From positions 1 to 64,000 of the forward strand of contig JAHIVW010000004.1 of the NCBI GenBank assembly GCA_018816245.1: DNA of 64,000 bases. The letters run 5' to 3'. Positions within the stretch are counted from its first letter, which is position 1. Each line of letters starts with the position of its first letter. The translations under genes were made by a program, and so were the position numbers. Origin of the DNA: Nanobdellota archaeon (lineage in GTDB: Archaea > Aenigmatarchaeota > Aenigmatarchaeia > QMZP01). Positions 57,209 to 64,000 of this stretch are shown here, piece by piece. The notes beneath the pieces are model-generated. The model made no database searches. It was not told the origin of the DNA and saw only the letters and a list, made by a program, of their open reading frames with translations.

Positions 57209-59026
57209 TTACGCCAGCACACGCAGTTTCTTGCTCGCCAGCGCCCGCAGCACACGCTTCCCTGTTTCCGACTTCTTCCTGATTGCGATTTGGCCATCAC
57301 CGCCGACGAGCGGCGAGAAGATGTAGTCGTCCTTGTGGTAGACATCAATCATCCGGCCGCTGTACTCATTGTCGACCAGGATCGAGATGTACGCGCCTGA
57401 CTCGCGAACTTCGAACTCAATCGGCGCCTTTAGCGTGGGGTTCTTCGGCTCGACAGAAATATGAATGCCCAGCCGCTTCTCGAGTGCCTGGATCGTGCTG
57501 CCCTTTGTCCCGACAACCCGGCCGATCCGATCGTTCGCGACGCGCACGATCGCGTTATGATCGTCAAGCACCTCGACTTCAGCATTCCGGTCGTACTGCT
57601 CGAGTTCTTCAGCGATCCGTTCTGCAGCAAGTGCTTGGACACCACTCTTCTTTTTCTCTTTCCCGACAGGAACCATGACATTCTCCTCACCAAACGTGTA
57701 GATCTCATACTCCAGTGTATTTGACTCCATGTCACGGACTTCCACAACCGGCCGTGCCAGATCTGCTTCTGTCATCCCGCTCGGCACTTTCACTAAGAAG
57801 TTCAGAATATACACTTTTGTGACCTTCCCCCCGTCAATGTAAATAATTGTATCAATCACGTGGGGAATAATCCCAAGTTCGATTCTCCCGATAAACCGCT
57901 GCACTGCTGACACAGGATCAGTTGCATGAATCACGCCGATCATCCCGACACCCGCGAGTCGCAAATCAGCGAACACACGGAAGTCGTGTGTTCGGCGAAT
58001 TTCATCAAATATGGTGTAATCCGGACGGACCAACAATAGGATATCTGCTGTCTTCTCCCAATTCCCCTCCAGCGGTCCGTACTGCGTAATATCTTTCCCG
58101 ACCTGCAAGTCGCGCGGATGTTCAAATGTTTTCACGATCTTTCCATGCGACGCAAGTTCCTCGGCGACTGCGGTGGCAAAGCTTGATTTCCCAGCACCTG
58201 GTGAACCGGCGATTAGGGTCCCCTGTGCAACGTCTCCAATTCGCTTCCGGAGTTCCGGTGTAAGGTGGTAATCAGCAAGACTCGGTTTTGCAATTGGCCG
58301 CACCACAGTCAACTCCAGTGCCTCGGACAGTGGCTGGCGCGTCACCACGACGCGGAAGTCTCCCAGTTGAATCACCATGGCGCCGCCCCTTTCCATCTCA
58401 ATGAAGGAATCATCGTCTGCCCGCGCCTTGGCACCGATCTCGTTAATAATCGCCTTCAGGTTACCTTCTTCCATGGGCGTCTTCGAGAGTTGGACAAGTT
58501 CGACTGCTCCTGGTTTTCCCCGCTTCGCCATCGGTGGTACTCCGACTTTCAAGTGGACGGACTGGGTGTCCTTGGTAAAGAAGTCCTCGAGTTTGATCTT
58601 CTCGGGAATGATCTGCGGTATATGGTCGACCGCGACACCTTCTGCCTGAGCGACCAGCGCCTGAATATAATCAGCAGTGACCAACGTCGCGTTCTCCTTT
58701 GCTGCCACATCCCGGATGATAGCATCAATCCTTCCTTTCTTTGCAAGTTGGATTTCTTCCAGTGTCGGTCGGACGCCAACAAACTCAACAGAGATGTCAT
58801 GTTCCACTCCAAGCGCCCGAATCTTCTTTATCTCCTCCAGACCTGCTACGCCGATCCCCCGATGTCGGGATGCCTGGGACTGCAACTCGTCCACGACTGC
58901 TTTCGGGATAATAATCCGGGCGTGTTTCAACTTTCCTGACTCAATATCTCGGGAGAGTGCTCCCCGAATCAACACTGAGGTATCTGGAACAATTTTCGTC
59001 AATGTGCTAGGTGGTTTGTGGTTCAT
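57209..59026 (-). CDS. PIN domain-ATPase-KH protein (PINA)
   Basis: A 605-residue protein. The N-terminal PIN domain has PDTSVLIRGAL (D near 15) and DAIIRDVAAKENATLVTADYIQA with conserved acidic residues. The central ATPase of the VirB11/PilT kind has Walker A AGSPGAGKSSFATAVAEEL (near 273), PDYTIFDEIRRTHDF (Walker B-like) and GMIGVIHATDP. The C-terminal KH domain has RVANDRIGRVVGTKGSTIQALEKRLGIHISVE. This is the archaeal PINA family, linked in Sulfolobus to Holliday-junction processing. Divergent from tbp. Confidence 0.9.
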   Translation of the reverse strand: MNHKPPSTLTKIVPDTSVLIRGALSRDIESGKLKHARIIIPKAVVDELQSQASRHRGIGVAGLEEIKKIRALGVEHDISVEFVGVRPTLEEIQLAKKGRIDAIIRDVAAKENATLVTADYIQALVAQAEGVAVDHIPQIIPEKIKLEDFFTKDTQSVHLKVGVPPMAKRGKPGAVELVQLSKTPMEEGNLKAIINEIGAKARADDDSFIEMERGGAMVIQLGDFRVVVTRQPLSEALELTVVRPIAKPSLADYHLTPELRKRIGDVAQGTLIAGSPGAGKSSFATAVAEELASHGKIVKTFEHPRDLQVGKDITQYGPLEGNWEKTADILLLVRPDYTIFDEIRRTHDFRVFADLRLAGVGMIGVIHATDPVSAVQRFIGRIELGIIPHVIDTIIYIDGGKVTKVYILNFLVKVPSGMTEADLARPVVEVRDMESNTLEYEIYTFGEENVMVPVGKEKKKSGVQALAAERIAEELEQYDRNAEVEVLDDHNAIVRVANDRIGRVVGTKGSTIQALEKRLGIHISVEPKNPTLKAPIEFEVRESGAYISILVDNEYSGRMIDVYHKDDYIFSPLVGGDGQIAIRKKSETGKRVLRALASKKLRVLA

Positions 59027-59050
59027 AGAATCAAGCAGGGTTTCCTATCC

Positions 59051-59080
59051 TATTTAAATACATAGCAGACAGTATATAAA
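59051..59080. promoter_or_regulatory. Divergent PINA / tbp promoters
   Basis: TATTTAAATA (59051-59060) lies 25-34 nt before the PINA start at 59026. GTATATAAAA (from 59072) lies about 20 nt before the tbp start at 59092. Both predict essentially leaderless mRNAs. Confidence 0.5.
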
Positions 59081-59091
59081 AGGGGTTTTAA

Positions 59092-59709
59092 ATGGCGGGG
59101 TTTTCAGTCAAAGTTGAAAATGTTGTCGCCTTCGTCGCGCTTGGAAAGCCGATCGCACTGACAAAACTTGTGAACAACATTGAAAACGCGGAATACGAGC
59201 CAGAGCAGTTTCCTGGGCTAGTGTACCGAACAACAGAGCCACGGGCAGCGGCGCTGATCTTCTCATCTGGAAAAATCGTCTGCACTGGCGCCAAATCCAT
59301 TGAAAAGGCCCATGAAGCCATCAAGAAAGTCGTGGCCAAGATCCGGGAAGCGGGTATCGATGTCCCTACAAAGTACAATGTGAAGGTTGAAAACATTGTC
59401 GCATCATCGAAGATTGATGCAAAACTGAACCTTGAAGAAATTACGTTTTCATTGGAAAACGCGGAATACGAGCCAGAGCAGTTTCCTGGGCTTGTCTATC
59501 GGATTTCAGAGCCGCGGGTCGCATTCCTCCTGTTCTCGAGCGGGAAGATCATCTGCACCGGTGCGCACACCATCGACGATATCCACACGGCACTCGCAAA
59601 ACTGAAAAAGCGACTCGAAGATATCGGTGTTCGAGTGAAACCATCGTCACCGAGTGATGCAGCAACACCGACACCGAAGACAAAGCCAAAACCAGCGTCA
59701 GAAAAATAG
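59092..59709 (+). CDS. tbp: TATA-binding protein
   Basis: A 205-residue protein built of two direct repeats: VKVENVVAFVALGKPIALTKLVNNIENAEYEPEQFPGLVYRTTEPRAAALIFSSGKIVCTGAKS and VKVENIVASSKIDAKLNLEEITFSLENAEYEPEQFPGLVYRISEPRVAFLLFSSGKIICTGAHT. The half-repeats share a long stretch that is also nearly identical in DNA (about 59190-59222 and 59460-59492). The C-terminal tail (SSPSDAATPTPKTKPKPASEK) is a flexible Pro/Lys extension. It nucleates the pre-initiation complex with TFB. Confidence 0.97.
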   Translation: MAGFSVKVENVVAFVALGKPIALTKLVNNIENAEYEPEQFPGLVYRTTEPRAAALIFSSGKIVCTGAKSIEKAHEAIKKVVAKIREAGIDVPTKYNVKVENIVASSKIDAKLNLEEITFSLENAEYEPEQFPGLVYRISEPRVAFLLFSSGKIICTGAHTIDDIHTALAKLKKRLEDIGVRVKPSSPSDAATPTPKTKPKPASEK

Positions 59710-59721
59710 TCACTGAGTAAA

Positions 59722-60108
59722 CTACTTTTTCTCAATCAGTACCGCGTTAATCACGGCATCCCGTGCAGGAGAATTTGTCACACGTGCGAGTCCTGCTTCG
59801 GTCTTGATGATCGTCTGTTTCGTAATCACATTCCGTCGCGCATAGTTCGGGTTCGACGGATTCTCTTCAACGTTGAGGATCTTGCTCATCACCGTCTTCC
59901 CTGTCTTGGGATCAGCGACGACCGCGGTCGGTGCTGCGAGCAAGATATGTCGTGAGCCAACACCCCGCTTGTCTCGGGAATAGGCTCGGCGCTCCCCGAG
60001 AACGGTCTCAAGAAACTCGTGACCACGATCCCGCTTTTTCTTCTTTCGATTGGTTGTCATCTTCTTCCCAGTCGGCCCTTTTCCCAGATCGCGTTTCCAG
60101 CGTGCCAT
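59722..60108 (-). CDS. rps8e: Ribosomal protein S8e (eS8)
   Basis: From ATG 60108 (MARWKRDLGKGPTGKKMTTNRKKKKRDRGHEF) the product is 128 residues; upstream codons are not used. KTGKTVMSKILNVEENPSNPNYARRNVITKQTIIKTEAGLARVTNSPARDAVINAVLI is family text. Basic N-terminus for 16S binding. Convergent with tbp. Confidence 0.95.
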   Translation of the reverse strand: MARWKRDLGKGPTGKKMTTNRKKKKRDRGHEFLETVLGERRAYSRDKRGVGSRHILLAAPTAVVADPKTGKTVMSKILNVEENPSNPNYARRNVITKQTIIKTEAGLARVTNSPARDAVINAVLIEKK

Positions 60109-60190
60109 AATCCTCATCCTTGTCGAATGCAAGCTTATAAATGTTCCATATCCATAAATAGATCCACAAACCGATCACAGGAAACACTTT

Positions 60191-60433
60191 ATGGAAAACG
60201 AACGTAATGGCACTGGCACAGCCCGTCCATTGGACGTTTTGGGCAACTCCCTTGAGAAGACCATCCTTGTCAAGACCAAGCATGGTGAAGACATCACCGG
60301 GCAACTCAAGGCCTTTGATTCCCATATCAACGTCTGGCTGGACGATGCCCGGGTAAATGGCGAGAAAGAGATCCGCCTCGGTACGGTACTGATTCGCGGG
60401 GACTCGATCGTTTATATATCTCCAGGCAAGTAG
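60191..60433 (+). CDS. Sm-like archaeal protein (LSm)
   Basis: An 80-residue Sm fold: Sm1 RPLDVLGNSLEKTILVKTKHGEDITGQLKAFDSHINVWLDDA and Sm2 LGTVLIRGDSIVYISPGK. It forms heptameric rings that bind U-rich RNA. Followed after 18 nt by L37e, the conserved archaeal LSm-L37e pair. Confidence 0.95.
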   Translation: MENERNGTGTARPLDVLGNSLEKTILVKTKHGEDITGQLKAFDSHINVWLDDARVNGEKEIRLGTVLIRGDSIVYISPGK

Positions 60434-60451
60434 CTGCGTAGGTGAACTGGT

Positions 60452-60637
60452 ATGGCAAAGGGAACCCCCAGTTTTGGAAAGAGGAACAAGAAGACGCACA
60501 TCATGTGCCGTCGCTGCGGTAATCGTACCTATCATGCAACCAAGAATATCTGTTCCAAGTGCGGCTTTGGAAAATCAGCGCGTTTGAAGAAAATGGCTGC
60601 ACAAACCAAATATCTCAACGGCAACCGCCGTGTTTAA
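60452..60637 (+). CDS. rpl37e: Ribosomal protein L37e (eL37)
   Basis: A 61-residue zinc protein: [47 protein letters not shown], with CRRC and CSKC knuckles and a basic tail. Standard length and partner. Confidence 0.96.
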   Translation: MAKGTPSFGKRNKKTHIMCRRCGNRTYHATKNICSKCGFGKSARLKKMAAQTKYLNGNRRV

Positions 60638-60682
60638 TGTTCAACCTTTGTTTCATGTACTCGTGAACGGGGAGGTGTTACT

Positions 60683-61243
60683 ATGAATGAACAAGCATGT
60701 TGTCAAGAAGACTGCTGTAACGAGGTTCGCATCGGCCAGCCGGTTCCGAACCTGAAGGCAAACGCCTACCAAACAGGCGAGTTCAAGCAGATCTCACTCA
60801 GCGATTATAAAGGGAAGTGGATTGTCCTCTTCTTTTACCCTCGCGACTTCACATTCGTCTGTCCGACCGAGATCAGAAGTTTTGCAAAGCACGAAGCTGC
60901 CTTCAAAGAAAAAGGCGCGGTCGTCCTCGGTGCGTCAACAGATTCTGAACACTCACACAAAGCGTGGTTCGAACGTGATCTGCAGGAAGTGAAGTTCCCT
61001 GTCATTGCAGACACGACTCATGTCTGGTCGCGAACCCTTGGTATCCTGAAAGAGGACGAGGGACTCGCGTACCGCGGGACATTCATCATTGATCCTGAAG
61101 GAATCCTTCGGTACATCGTGATTGCTGACCTCAATGTCGGCCGGTCAGTTGAGGAAACCCTGCGAACCCTGGCTGCACTGCAAACTGGCGAACTCTGTCC
61201 AATCAATTGGAAACCTGGTGAGAAAACCCTCGGAAAAGGATAA
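60683..61243 (+). CDS. Peroxiredoxin (AhpC/Prx1 type)
   Basis: A 186-residue 2-Cys peroxiredoxin preceded by GGGGAGGTG 5 nt before the ATG. The peroxidatic Cys is in YPRDFTFVCPTEI (near residue 57), the resolving Cys in GELCPINWKPG near the C-terminus, and the YRGTFIIDPEGILRYIVIADLNVGRSVEETLR core is typical. The unusual N-terminus MNEQACCQEDCCNEV adds four cysteines that may bind metal. It reduces peroxides. No thioredoxin reductase lies nearby. Confidence 0.93.
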   Translation: MNEQACCQEDCCNEVRIGQPVPNLKANAYQTGEFKQISLSDYKGKWIVLFFYPRDFTFVCPTEIRSFAKHEAAFKEKGAVVLGASTDSEHSHKAWFERDLQEVKFPVIADTTHVWSRTLGILKEDEGLAYRGTFIIDPEGILRYIVIADLNVGRSVEETLRTLAALQTGELCPINWKPGEKTLGKG

Positions 61244-61245
61244 GG

Positions 61246-62367
61246 TTATTTTTTCCTCTCCGGCACCCTGCAGTGCTCGCACACTTCCAGAACACGCTCT
61301 TCGGCGATCACTAAAGCGGCTTCGCGAGGTGTGATTTCATCGTTGCGCATGCGCTTGAGCATCTCCTTCGTGTTTTCCGTGATTTTTTCTTCAACGAGCT
61401 TGAACATTTCCTGCTCTGTCCCTTTCTTGTACTCAACGTACGAGGAGATAACACCACCCGCATTGGCAACAAAATCAGGAACAACGAGAATATCCCGATG
61501 ATGGAGCATGGCTTCTGTCTTTGGTTTTGCAGGGATGTTCGACCCTTCGACGATGAGTTCTGCCTTGATCTTGTCGACATGTTCCTCTCGAATCAGATCA
61601 GGAATAGCAGCAGTCACTAATATCTTTGCATCCGTCAGGACGATTTCCGTGCCGGGAAGGATCTTGCAGCCTGGATAGGCAGTGACAGTTCGTTTTTCCT
61701 GCTTCACCTTTGCAAGAGTTTTGAAGTCAAGTCCGTCTTTCTTGTAGGCAACGCCCCGTGAATCAGAAACCGCAATAATTTTTGCTCCTACCTCGGCCAG
61801 AAACTTGGCAGCAAACCAGCCAACATTTCCAAATCCCTCAATCGCAACCGTACACTTTGCGAGATCCATGTTGTTGAAATCAGCAGCAACCTTGAGCGCA
61901 TGGAAAACTCCAAATCCCGTAGAGCCAAGCTCGTGAGGAAGTCCTCCCATCGCCTTCGGTTTTCCTGTGGCAGCGGTCGGGTCGCCATTTGCCTCTACAA
62001 AGGTTTTCATTTCTGTTTCCGCCATGTTCATATCTGGACCAGCGATATAGAGCGATGGATTGATTGCTTTGATTGCTTTGGCAAAGGTTGCAACAAGCTC
62101 CTGTTTCTTTTTCGGAGAGATGCTTTTGTCGTCTGCAATGATACCGCCCTTGGCTCCACCGAAAGGAAGGCCAGCAAGCGAGTTTTTCCATGTCATGGCC
62201 CGGGCCAGCTTCGCAACCTCATCGACGGTGACCGTCGGGGTCATTCTGATGCCGCCCTTGCCTGGACCAAGTGCTGTATTATCAATGACAACGAAGCCTC
62301 GCATCCCAACTTTGGGATTATAGACCTGGAAAATTTTCTCTGGGCCGACGTGATCGAATTCGACCAT
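61246..62367 (-). CDS. gdhA: Glu/Leu/Phe/Val dehydrogenase (glutamate dehydrogenase-like)
   Basis: A 373-residue enzyme, shorter than the usual 415-420 of glutamate dehydrogenases. KGGIRMTPTVTVDEVAKLARAMTWKNSLAGLPFGGAKGGI carries the substrate lysines. GPDMNMAETEMKTF and GSTGFGVFHAL follow, then the Rossmann motif VAIEGFGNVGWFAAKFLAEVGAKIIAVSDSRG and VEGSNIPAKPKTEAML. It oxidatively deaminates an amino acid with NAD(P). Substrate preference is not certain; leucine dehydrogenase-like lengths leave room. Confidence 0.88.
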   Translation of the reverse strand: MVEFDHVGPEKIFQVYNPKVGMRGFVVIDNTALGPGKGGIRMTPTVTVDEVAKLARAMTWKNSLAGLPFGGAKGGIIADDKSISPKKKQELVATFAKAIKAINPSLYIAGPDMNMAETEMKTFVEANGDPTAATGKPKAMGGLPHELGSTGFGVFHALKVAADFNNMDLAKCTVAIEGFGNVGWFAAKFLAEVGAKIIAVSDSRGVAYKKDGLDFKTLAKVKQEKRTVTAYPGCKILPGTEIVLTDAKILVTAAIPDLIREEHVDKIKAELIVEGSNIPAKPKTEAMLHHRDILVVPDFVANAGGVISSYVEYKKGTEQEMFKLVEEKITENTKEMLKRMRNDEITPREAALVIAEERVLEVCEHCRVPERKK

Positions 62368-62479
62368 GCGGGCTACTTAGATAGTTGCATATATATCTTG
62401 CATGGTAAGGTTTGACGCCTTCCTGAAGCACCTATTTAAGGTTATTCGCCGTATATTAAGTACTCATTTGGGGGAAACC

Positions 62480-62836
62480 ATGAAGCTGAAAAACATTTTT
62501 GGCTCTGACGAACTTGATATCGATGAAGTGGGTCAAAGTGAAGAATACGTCGAAGTCTCGCACATGGACGCCTCCCGTGGCGGCAGTGGCCGGCTGGCGA
62601 TCCGCGTCGAACGACTTGAAGACTTTGCTGACACTGACCGTGTTCTCAAGGCGCTCCGCCGAGGGTCTGTTGTGTTCCTGAAAATCAAGGGACTCAAAGA
62701 CAAGGACATGGGCGAGCTCAAGCGTGCCGTTGAGAAGCTCAAGAAGACTGCATTGGCAAACAACGGTGACATTGCTGGCGTTGAGAACGACTGGCTCATC
62801 ATCACACCCGAGTTCGCAATTGTTGAGCGCGAATAA
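62480..62836 (+). CDS. sepF: Cell-division protein SepF (archaeal)
   Basis: From ATG 62480 (MKLKNIFGSDELDIDEV), with GGGG a few bases upstream, the product is 118 residues. An N-terminal amphipathic start for membrane binding and an acidic linker lead to the SepF core (RLAIRVERLEDFADTDRVLKALRRGSVVFLKIKGLKDKDMGELKRAVEKLKKTALANNGDIAGVENDWLIITPEFAIVE). In archaea SepF anchors FtsZ1 at the division site. FtsZ is not in the window. Confidence 0.88.
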   Translation: MKLKNIFGSDELDIDEVGQSEEYVEVSHMDASRGGSGRLAIRVERLEDFADTDRVLKALRRGSVVFLKIKGLKDKDMGELKRAVEKLKKTALANNGDIAGVENDWLIITPEFAIVERE

Positions 62837-62845
62837 GTTCTTCGT

Positions 62846-63412
62846 TTAGAACGCGAACACACCCAGTCCTGCGAGGATCAAGGCTGCTCCCCATGCACCC
62901 TTGTTCCAAGAAAGAACTTTTTGCCCATCCAGTGGTGCGATCGGGATCAAATTGAACAGGGCAAGCCATGCGTTAATACGCGCAGCAAAGGCAAGTTCCG
63001 GGATGGTGAACAAGAAGGCGAGTGTCATAAAGACGCCGTACATGAGAAGATTAAACACAGGGCCAGCTACCCCAATCTTCCCAACTTCGTCTTTCCTGTG
63101 TTCTTTGAATATGTACGGACTCCCAAATACAACTGCACCTGGAGCTGCAAAAATAAACGCACCATTAGTAACGAATGTAAACAAGAATGCAAGTAACAAT
63201 CCTTGCGGCCATAATCGAAACGCTGCAAAATACCCGAATCGGCGTGCAACGTACCGATGACTTAATTCATGCCCGACAAACGCAACCCCGACCGCAATCA
63301 TAGAGAGGAGAAAAAAAGTTGGTTGGGTGAGCGCTTCTGGATAGGCGAACACGAAAGAGAGGACAAGGAATGCAACAAGGATGTCCCGGAGTTCACGTCT
63401 TCCGAAGCTCAT
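62846..63412 (-). CDS. Site-2-type intramembrane metalloprotease (M50)
   Basis: From ATG 63412 (MSFGRRELRDILVAFLVLSFVFAYPEA) the product is 188 residues; the longer frame upstream is out of coding context. About six membrane helices. The zinc motif GHELSHRYVARRFG lies near residues 47-60, and the second motif NLIPIAPLDGQKVLSW (the N-P-D-G-like PLDG) near 155-170. A compact S2P-like protease without PDZ domain. Divergent from the rhomboid. Confidence 0.85.
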   Translation of the reverse strand: MSFGRRELRDILVAFLVLSFVFAYPEALTQPTFFLLSMIAVGVAFVGHELSHRYVARRFGYFAAFRLWPQGLLLAFLFTFVTNGAFIFAAPGAVVFGSPYIFKEHRKDEVGKIGVAGPVFNLLMYGVFMTLAFLFTIPELAFAARINAWLALFNLIPIAPLDGQKVLSWNKGAWGAALILAGLGVFAF

Positions 63413-63475
63413 AGGGCATTCATGACCCTTTGCTTCATAAAAGTTATTTGAATCCCAAGGGAGAAGAGCGAGCCT

Positions 63476-64000
63476 ATGAGAATAACCTTCGCGATCATTG
63501 CCTTGACCTTCGTCTTGTTCATTGCCCAGAACCTGACCCCAGCAACGGTCATCTCCGTTCCGATCGTGAGCGAAGCAGCGACCGAGGTTGGGTACACTAT
63601 TCTCGTGAACGGGGAGGCAGTGCAGACAGGAACCGCCTTCTTGGAGCAAGGGAGTCAAGAACTTGCTGTTCTTGTCCCGATTGTCCCGATTACGGTTCAT
63701 ACAATAGGAATCACCCTGAATAGTGAGTCAGTGCTGATCCTCGAAGAGGAGATCTCTGCAGTCTCCCTGGTAACACACACACTTTCACTTGTCCCGTCAG
63801 AAGCACTCGGTGGAAGCCTCTGGCAGTTTCTCACCTACATGCTCATGCACGCGGACATCATGCATATTTTCTTGAACATGTTTGTCTTGTTCATCTTCGG
63901 TCCGGTTGTCGAACAAACCATCGGCCGCTACCGCTTCCTTGCGTTGTACGTTATCGCGGGCCTCGGTTCTGCAGCACTCCACCTCACGATTGTGCACGGC
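63476..64000 (+). CDS. Rhomboid-family intramembrane protease, partial
   Basis: Open from ATG 63476 to the window edge (175 codons seen). The first helix MRITFAIIALTFVLFIAQNL is followed by an inserted beta-rich outside segment of about 85 residues (VGYTILVNGEAVQTGTAFLEQGSQELAVLV). Then comes rhomboid text LWQFLTYMLMHADIMHIFLNMFVLFIFGPVVEQTIGRYRFLALYVIAGLGSAALHL, including the H-x4-H-x3-N of TM2. The catalytic GxSG and His lie beyond the edge, so activity cannot be judged. Confidence 0.85.
   Translation, partial: MRITFAIIALTFVLFIAQNLTPATVISVPIVSEAATEVGYTILVNGEAVQTGTAFLEQGSQELAVLVPIVPITVHTIGITLNSESVLILEEEISAVSLVTHTLSLVPSEALGGSLWQFLTYMLMHADIMHIFLNMFVLFIFGPVVEQTIGRYRFLALYVIAGLGSAALHLTIVHG

Noticed and set aside
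58265-58939. 224-codon plus-strand frame over PINA
   Set aside because: Antisense to the PIN domain and start of the ATPase; Cys/His-rich random text.
62846-63700. Longer 284-codon version of the M50 protease
   Set aside because: The extra N-terminal part reads across the divergent promoter and the rhomboid start and lacks hydrophobic or family text; ATG 63412 gives the normal first helix.

Overview
The window is archaeal. It holds proteasome alpha, SBDS, the Rrp4/Rrp41/Rrp42 exosome, aIF2-alpha, aIF5A, Nop5, TFB, TBP, LSm, SRP54, GINS, SepF and archaeal/eukaryotic-type ribosomal proteins (L37Ae, L15e, L44e, S27e, S15, S8e, L37e), plus a 16S-tRNA-Ala-23S operon. A single-polypeptide primase that joins PriS-like catalytic motifs to a PriL-type four-cysteine Fe-S domain, and several small membrane proteins of a kind I associate with DPANN genomes, point to a DPANN archaeon of moderate GC. 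The exact phylum cannot be fixed from sequence reading alone.

Layout. 1-8020 is accessory: a partial membrane protein, a mosaic unknown protein, a frameshifted Ldh-family dehydrogenase, an MvaI/BcnI-type restriction-modification pair and three AT-rich or odd hypotheticals. 8045-14850 (minus strand) is the rRNA operon. It is dense with introns: a BHB intron and a group I intron only 19 nt apart in 23S, each with its own LAGLIDADG gene; an ORF-less group I intron and a small BHB intron in 16S; and a 28-nt BHB intron in the T-loop of tRNA-Ala. 16558-21436 is the proteasome/SBDS/exosome/L37Ae/RpoP/prefoldin superoperon. 22284-27773 carries a TrmB regulator, primase, GINS, L44e, S27e, aIF2-alpha and SRP54. 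27787-30944 is an envelope cluster of Cys/His-rich exported proteins. 31188-33135 is an AT-rich island (TrmB plus a putative acyltransferase). 33163-41508 mixes tRNAs, aIF5A, Nop5, a secreted gluzincin, PyrBI, a toxin-antitoxin module bracketed by a tRNA-Val 3'-end duplication, and XPF nuclease. 41499-47817 has a GGDEF protein, CTP synthase, a Hef-type helicase, a geranylgeranyl reductase and GlpX. 47918-56685 has TFB, a large LamG surface protein with a small relative, a cytidylyltransferase, a mini acidic ORF and threonine synthase. 56759-64000 has S15, PINA, TBP, S8e, LSm, L37e, peroxiredoxin, glutamate dehydrogenase, SepF and two intramembrane proteases.

The most notable signals are these: the two intron classes side by side in the 23S H69-H71 region; paired substitutions at near-universal peptidyl-transferase-centre positions; a recurring palindrome TATAACAWTGTTATA upstream of several unrelated operons (exosome, pyrG, S15 and others); two neighbouring exported proteins ending in the same pentapeptide MVGGC; and the mini-element at tRNA-Val.
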